The position numbers and the translations under genes were made by a program. The notes below the pieces were generated by a model that saw only the letters and a list, made by a program, of their open reading frames with translations, was not told the DNA's origin and ran no database searches. A stretch of 64,000 bases of DNA from Tribonema minus (taxonomy: Eukaryota; Sar; Xanthophyceae; Tribonematales; Tribonemataceae). Location: positions 496,001 through 560,000 of the forward strand of contig JAFCMP010000434.1 in assembly GCA_017506865.1 (NCBI GenBank), in the 5' to 3' direction. Every line of letters starts with the position of its first letter. Positions within the stretch are counted from its first letter, which is position 1. Below are positions 58,205 to 64,000 of this stretch, one piece after another.

Positions 58205-58674
58205 GATACACAACTATGATCAAATTGCTACAAGCTTGCCACATTGGCAATCGGGTCATTTGGCAGCATTGGGGCGCAGGGCTGAAGCTGCTGGAGGCGT
58301 CGCCACGGAGTATGCGATAAGGATGTCGATGCCTGGAGCAGCCAGTCATCTAGCCTTAAAAGGCATAGCACTCAGGCTGGTGCGCATCCGCTAAGCTCTG
58401 TCGGCAGCGCTCTACATAGCGTACTCTTCGCGTGTTAATAATGGTGTTATGAATCATGATGCACATGGCGGAGTGCAAGGGGAGGCAGATGGACGAGGAC
58501 TTCGAGGGGGGGGAGATGCCAGATGGCGATGTCATTTAGAAATTATTGGCAATGTGCATTGAGACACTATTCAAGGTGTTCACAAAGACACGTGTAGATT
58601 CTGGTTGCAAGTCCATGGATATCCACCATCTGAGTTTTTTTTGCGTCCTGAGCGAGAATGAATAAAAAGTACAA
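58205..58674 (+). mobile_element. LINE fragment 3, 5'-truncated
   Basis: Matches the element from about TTGCTACAAGCTTGCCACAT to the 3' tail CCTGAGCGAGAATGAATAAA at 58674. Same orientation as its neighbours; closer in its untranslated part to the copy at 51534-52315 than to fragment 1. Confidence 0.75.
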
Positions 58675-58677
58675 TCT

Positions 58678-58707
58678 ATAGGGTTTAGGGTTAGGGTTAG
58701 GGTTAGT
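58678..58707 (+). repeat. Telomere-like repeat at LINE 5' boundary
   Basis: GGGTTTAGGG followed by three TTAGGG units, located exactly between LINE fragment 3 and the long LINE. Confidence 0.8.
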
Positions 58708-58770
58708 GGGCCACCATGGTTGGCAAGTACTGGTAGCTGTAGCATGTAGCACCATGGCGTGGCAGAGATC

Positions 58771-59466
58771 ATGAGAAGACTACCATGGCGGCGGACGGCC
58801 CGTAAGGCAGCACCTCCTGCCAATACTGAATTAGCGCAGAAATGCAAGGAATCCGATCTAGCGTGCGTACAAGCGCAGGACATTAGCACCGGTGCTGCAG
58901 ATGGCAGTGGCGCTTGTCAACAGGACGATGGCACGAGTGGCAGCAGCAAAGTAGCTGGAGACGGACGCGCAGCGCACAAACGCAAGAGGGTACAGAATGA
59001 CGGTTGGTCAATTTCCGATGAAACAGGCGAAGGGGAGCACACGGGCGAGCAAAGCACAGTCAAGCGCTCTAGAACAGGTCAGAACAGTTTGGAACAGCAA
59101 CGTCTGATGCTAGATGACGAGGCTGGAGGTGCAGGCAGTGCGGACCCGGAGTACAAGTGCAACTTATGCGAGCTCGTGGTGAGGAAGGGCATGTCGCTGC
59201 TCTCGTTACAGCAGAGTTTAAACGCCCACCTCGTGGCGAAGCACCAGCGCGATCACCACAGTGGGACAGCAACAACGTTCCTGGAGCGCTCCGACCTCAG
59301 CACCTCGCACTTGCAAACCATCTACACCATGTGTGCCTTGTGCAAAAACCTGTTCCATGCCAACAAGACATTCAGGGTGGACACCAGCAATCCCAGCGCG
59401 GGCAAGTGCTGTGGCAACTGCAGGCCCATCACTTCACCCGCTGCAGTGCGGCAACATTGTCAATAA
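58771..59466 (+). pseudogene. LINE ORF, N-terminal zinc-finger part
   Basis: First in-frame ATG at 58771. Acidic/polar start, then C2H2 finger 'CNLCELVVRKG...NAHLVAKH' and a second Cys cluster 'CALC...GKCCGNC'. Nucleic-acid binding is expected for target recognition in R2-type elements. The frame shifts near 59455 into the next part. Confidence 0.75.
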
Positions 59467-60590
59467 CAGCATCAGCAGCGCCGCTAGCACCTGATGCATC
59501 GACGGCAACAGCTACCACGTCGCTACCACAGCAGCAACCGGCGTGCACACCCATCAGCAACCCCTACGCAAAGGGGCCAGCGCACGCACAGCAGGCACCT
59601 GCTGCTCAGGCTGGAGGCAGCAGCTCCTCCGGCAGCTCAACGAGGCTGGAACGCGGGGGCAGCAGTGCTGCTCGGCGGGGGGGTCGGGGTCGCAGTGGAG
59701 GGCGCGGATGTGGCAATGGAGGACGCGTTCGCAGCGGCAGCAATGATGCAGACATCAGCAGTAGCAGAGCGACTAGCGGCGGCAGACCCGTAGGCGGCAG
59801 CAGCAGCGGTGCCGGCGGCGGCAGTACAGCCGGTACTAAGGACAGCGGCGCTGACAACGGTCGCAGTAGCGATGCCGACAGCCGCAGCGGCGGTGCTAGC
59901 AACCGCGGCAGTGGCGGGCGAAATCAAAACGGCCGCGGTGGCCGTGGCAGCGGCCGCAGCAGCAGCGGCAGCGGTGGACGAGGCGGTGGTCGTGGCGGCC
60001 GCGGCGGCGGCGGAGGGGCCCCCCGAGCGGCAGGTGCAGCGACAGCAACAGCAGCGCCTGCAGGCGCAGCAGGTGGGGCAGGTGGGCTTTTTGCGTGGAC
60101 CATCTCAACCCCCGCAGTCGCAGCAGTGCTTGACAGCATCAGCCTAGAGGAGCTGTGCAACTTGAAGCTGCAGTTCGCGACAACTAGAAGCCTTGCAAGA
60201 CCACGCAATCGTCGCTATGTGGGAGCTGCACTGGAGAACGCAGCGACACATCTGTTGGCACACACAATGACGATGTTCGTCAATGCAGCACGTGAGCCAG
60301 ATTCCGCAGGGTGGGTGCAGCGACTGCAAAGAGCCACAGTTCTACACCACCTCATGCCATCACTCATCACCTCCACCGATGGCGCACCTGGCATCACTCG
60401 CTCCGACAGAATCAGAATGTTGGCACGCGGTGAGCTCGACCGGTTGGTGCCAGCGCTCCTCGCACACGCGCGTGCACACCGGCGCTGGCGCGCGCGCCAG
60501 CAAACGGAGGCAGCGATCAACGCCTACGTCCTACAGTGCATGGGCACACGGCGGGGGCTGCATGCAGCAGGCAGCGCGATTTCTTCAGCC
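59467..60590 (+). pseudogene. LINE ORF, Gly/Ser/Arg-rich linker and RT N-terminal extension
   Basis: Reads in a different frame from the zinc-finger part. About 59640-60030 encodes a low-complexity Gly-Arg-Ser tract that may aid RNA binding. Then 'SISLEELCNLKLQFATT', 'ATHLLAHTMTMFVNAA' and 'LARGELDRLVPALL' follow, an ordered domain preceding the RT. Frame is lost near 60575. Confidence 0.7.
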
Positions 60591-63115
60591 CAAAACGGTG
60601 GCGGTACCTGATGACGACTGCTTTGCCGCCATGCAATTCAAACACCCCCCCGCTGCGCCAGCGGAACAACTACATGAGCTATCCAGCATAGTCAATCAGC
60701 TTGTGGCGAAAACAGCCGATATGCCAGCAGAACTCAGCCTGTTACAGGGGGAGGGCATCGAGCCAGAGACGGTTGCCAAGCTCATCCAGCGAGCAAGCCC
60801 TTACAGTGGAGCAGGCCCATCGGGGCTGCGCTACAGTCACCTGCAGGATGCGCTACGCACAAGCTGGGGACGGCATGAGTTTGCTGCCGTCCTCACACGG
60901 TGGCTTCAGACAGCTATGCGGGAGGCTGCGCGGCTGCCGGCCGGATGCCTTCTGGCAGTTACATGGCGCGGGGCGCCTGACGCCACTTGCAGAACAGCAG
61001 GAAGATGGTACAGCTAAACAGCGGCCCATCGTTTGCGGCGAGGTGCTGCAGCGACTATGCACTTCGGTGTACGTGGCAGACCGCAAAGACTTATTGGCGG
61101 AGTTCCTTGAGCCAGATGGGCAGTATGGGGTAGCTGTCTCAGCAGGAGCGGAGAAAGCGGCCATGGCCGGCACACTCGCGTATGAGCTTGGTCACTGGCA
61201 GTTCATGCTGGACCTCAAGAATGCCTTCAACATGGTGTTCGTCCTGGCGGCAGCGGAATGGGTAGCAGCACAGCTGCCGGACTTCCTTGACTACTTCATC
61301 GGCACATACGTGCGCACTCGGCCACGCCTGCTGTTCCAGCACATCGACGGCTCAACGCGCGTCATCATGTCTCAGCGCGGGTTTAAGCAGGGGGACCCCG
61401 CGGCACCGATGCTCTTCTGCGGCGCCATTGCTCAGTGCTTGAAACGGTTCAATGAGGCGGCGGCCGCGCAGCGCGTGCGCAGGCGGATGGGCGCCTTCAT
61501 GGACGACGCCAACGTCCGAACAGGCGCCTGCACGCTGACTCAGGATGACATACAGGCAGTGGCACAGCTCAAACAACACTTTGCGAAGGTGGGGCTGGAG
61601 CTAAACCTTACCAAGTCACGCGCGCTGCCTGGCAGGGGGCATGTGGTGACAGCCCACGAGCGGCAACTGCTGCAGCAGCTGGGCGTTCAGCTAGTGGGGG
61701 ATACGGACGAAAATCAGAACCGCGGAGCTGTGTTGCTGGGGGTGCCGGTGGGCCACAGCAGCTTTGTGGAGGCATGGCTGCGCAGGGAAGCGGGTGCCGG
61801 CGGGGCAGGGGCTCGATTTGCAGAGCGATGCGCACGCCTGACATCTCCGAGGGCCATGTTCAGGTTACTGCGCTACTGCGTGGTGCCTCGCATGACGTAC
61901 TGCCTGCGCACCATTCCCACTACACAGACAGCGCCAGCCGCCAAGGAGTGGGATCGGGTCACGCAGTGGGTGCTCGAACACTCAATGGGCCTGCAGCCAC
62001 CAGGCCAGACCTGGCGACAGTTTGAGCAAAGTGGTGCCCGCTTCCATCTGGCAGCAAACGGCCCCGCCCTACAACAAGCGCGACTCCCAACACGGCATGG
62101 CAGCCTTGGCATTACCAGCGCCTGCGACATCGCTGATGCTGCGTATGTGGCGGGCACGCTGCAAGCGCTGCAACCAGCACTCTCTGGATGGACGGGGGTG
62201 CTGCAGCAGGCGACTCCTCAAGCCGCAGGCAACACTGCTGAGGATGCGGCAACACAAGCGGCGCCGGCTGCAGCAGCAGTAGCACCAGCACCAGCAGCAC
62301 CAGCAGCCGCAACTGTTACACTGGCAGCGGCAGCGGCGGTTACCAGTGGAGGCGCGACCGCTCCACCGGCAGCGCCAACTGCATCAGCGGCAGGCCGCGC
62401 TCATGGCGCAGCCCTTTCGGCGACACACGGCGCAGCTACCGCTGGAGCAGGGGCCGCCGCGGCAGCGCAGGCGGCACCAGCGGCAGCAGCGGCGGCGCAC
62501 GGCGCAATCACTCCGGCGGCAGCAGCAGCAGCGGCAGCAAATGTTGCACCTCAAGCGGCATCGGCGGCATCACTACCTGCGGCAGCATCACCAGCAGCTG
62601 CTGCGGGCATAGGCAACACAGCTGCTCCAGGCCCTACTAGGGCTGCTGCAGCACCTGCAACAGGAGCAGCGGCAGCAGGCGGCGCCGCAACCGTGTCGAC
62701 TGCGACAGCGGCGATGGCGGTGGCAGCGGCCAAAGCGGCAGGTTCGCACCAGCACCTGCGGCAGCAGCGACACCAGCAGCAGCAACGGCAGGCGGCGCAG
62801 CTGCTCCAGCGCGCGCAGCAGCGGCAGCCATCAATGCAGGCGCTGCACGCTCCACACCAGCAATGCTACAAGGCGCAGCAGCAGCAGAGGTGGCGCGCCT
62901 GCCCCTCATGCGGACGATCGCCACAGCTGCCGCATCCCTGCGTGCAGCAACAGGCGACAAGCTGGAACATATGCTGCCACCAGCGCTCATGCATCAGCAG
63001 CAGCAGCCACATATGCAGCAGCCGCCGCCGCGGCCGCCAGCAGGTGGTGGCACCGGTGCGGACGCTGCTCACGGTGTACTTGACGTCAGTGCTCTGCAGT
63101 TGCAGTGTCGCCTGA
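60591..63115 (+). pseudogene. LINE ORF, reverse transcriptase
   Basis: 'PYSGAGPSGLRYSHLQDALR' starts the RT fingers in one frame (to about 60945); the remainder runs in another frame from about 60950. Palm motifs: 'LDLKNAFNMVF', 'RGFKQGDPAAPMLFC', 'GAFMDDANV', and 'KVGLELNLTKSRAL'. The FMDD box replaces the usual F/YADD but keeps both Asp. An Ala-rich tract follows; frame changes again near 62750, so the last residues before 63115 are out of register. Confidence 0.85.
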
Positions 63116-64000
63116 GGCGCCTGAATCAGAGTGCGCTTGCAGATGCCGTCGTTACCGAGATTGCAGATAAAGTGGAGGCGGACCTGCAACAGCTGCCGCA
63201 GGGCACGCAACGCACACAAGCACTTGCACAACGGCTTCGTTCGATGGCCTATCCTGGCAGCTGGCCGTCAAACGCGCCATCGGAGTAGAGGAGCAGACGG
63301 CAGGCTGCAAGCTGTGCGGGAAGTCGCCGGGCGGCACCCTGCATGCACGGCTGTGTCAAGCGCCACGCGTCAAGGCGCACGACACCATCGTCCACAATAC
63401 CTAGCGTCAAGAGGGCCACGCAGCGCATCCTGCGGCAGTACCTCAAAACGGGACTGGTGGACGAGGACTACACGCCGTTTCTGGGATCCGCCGGGCCGCC
63501 GGGGAGTCGCAGGATGGACATCGTGCTGCCTGCCGACGCCTTCCCAGTGACCGGCTACGACGACCTGACACGTCACCTACCGCTCATGGTGGACATCACC
63601 TGCTTCGAGGCACAGGTGGCGTCGCGGGCGGCGAAGACTGCAGCAGACCCCGAGCGCTGCTGCCGCGACCAAGAGGCCGCCAAATTATCCCACTATTCTG
63701 GTCATTATGACAATAATTGCTACAAACTTGCCACTTTGGCAATCGGGTCTTTTGGCAGCATCGGGGAGCAGGGGCGGAAGCTGCTGGAGGCTGTGGCGAC
63801 GGAGTATGCCAGCAGGATGTCAGTGCCCGGAGGAGCGCGCCCTAAAGCTCTCAAGGGCATCGCCCTGGCGCGCTTACGTGCGGCACTGTCGGCAGCGCTC
63901 CACATGGCGTACTCTCGCCGTGTCATGACACACATGGCAGAATCCAGGGGGGGGGGGCACATGGAGGAGGACGTAGGCGAGGATCCCGAGATGCCATTTG
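63116..64000 (+). pseudogene. LINE ORF, CCHC knuckle and restriction-like endonuclease
   Basis: Three frames are needed: 'ALADAVVTEIADKVEADLQQ' up to about 63245, then 'LAVKRAIGVEEQTAGCKLCG' with C-x2-C-x8-H-x3-C, then from about 63420 'TQRILRQYLKTGLVDEDYT', 'SRRMDIVLP', 'PLMVDITCF', and 'RALSAALHMAYSRRV'-like sequence to the edge. Two Asp in the MDI...VDIT context fit the endonuclease active site of R2-type elements. Confidence 0.75.

Larger units (their letters stand above)
58675..64000 (+). mobile_element. Near full-length R2-like LINE (non-LTR retrotransposon), decayed, 3' end beyond window
   Basis: One long coding region in broken frames. Order: N-terminal C2H2 finger (CNLC...HLVAKH, about 59155-59245); a Cys-rich module (CALC...KCCGNC); a Gly/Ser/Arg-rich linker; an N-terminal RT extension; reverse transcriptase with 'LDLKNAFNMVF' (motif A), 'QRGFKQGDPAAPMLF' (motif B) and 'AFMDDAN' (catalytic DD, motif C) at about 61200-61620; an Ala/Gln-rich linker; a CCHC knuckle (CKLCGKSPGGTLHARLC); then 'RMDIVLPADAF' and 'LMVDITCFEAQ', the PD-D/E-x-K-type restriction-like endonuclease. 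That domain order is the R2/NeSL/CRE type. At least six frame changes separate the parts, so this copy is inactive. Confidence 0.85.

Noticed and set aside
59606..60208. Several ORFs overlapping the Gly/Arg/Ala-rich LINE linker
   Set aside because: Low-complexity shadows of the LINE reading frame.

Overview
This window is nuclear DNA of a photosynthetic stramenopile-like (ochrophyte) alga. Three lines of evidence support that. First, three predicted plastid proteins begin with a signal peptide followed by a Phe at the cleavage site ('WAF-TPA' at 24311, 'LAF-RVP' at 41431, 'QAF-LAP' at 52742), the ASAFAP-type bipartite presequence of secondary red plastids. Second, genes are split by long GT-AG introns. 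Third, interstitial telomere-like repeats are of TTAGGG type. A xanthophyte or brown-algal relative is my guess; the class is not proven.

Layout, left to right: (1) a secreted CotA-like multicopper oxidase on the minus strand, 7114 to beyond the left edge; (2) a small minus-strand membrane protein with a bulb-lectin-like domain (8380-10221); (3) 10.2-15.7 kb of decayed and duplicated sequence; (4) a complete seven-exon 2OG-Fe(II) oxygenase of the isopenicillin-N-synthase type (15694-21611, minus); (5) two minus-strand hypothetical ORFs in a CCGAGT-rich region (22.1-23.1 kb); (6) a plastid DUF1517 protein (24311-30530, plus) whose long central intron holds plus-strand exons for a tandem cyanovirin-N (CVNH)-like lectin; (7) an F-box/ankyrin-like protein (33214-34970, minus); (8) a C-5 sterol desaturase (35828-about 40 kb, minus) with a 3' half tRNA touching its stop codon; (9) a ten-exon gene fusing a cyclic-nucleotide-binding domain to a plastid terminal oxidase (41431-50567, plus); (10) a seven-exon plastid/thylakoid-lumen protein (52742-56753, plus); (11) a cluster of R2-like (restriction-like-endonuclease) LINE copies, from 57592 to the right edge. 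Exon models were built by hand from splice sites, reading-frame phase and protein family. For the 2OG oxygenase, lectin, ankyrin-like, PTOX and lumen genes the summed exons give uninterrupted frames.

The most striking pattern is not a gene. In at least five genes an intron contains tandem copies of one end of the adjoining exon together with its splice site: donor-side copies in the oxidase, lectin and PTOX genes, and acceptor-side copies in the 2OG and DUF1517 genes. Units are roughly 75-190 bp and up to seven copies occur. The exon-derived core and the splice signal are conserved while the rest drifts. This looks like a recurrent mode of intron growth that also lays down decoy splice sites. 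Many acceptors are also preceded by nearly pure C homopolymers.

Functionally the genes are ordinary neighbours rather than a pathway: plastid redox (PTOX fusion), plastid proteins of unknown role, sterol synthesis, extracellular copper oxidation, and carbohydrate-binding proteins.
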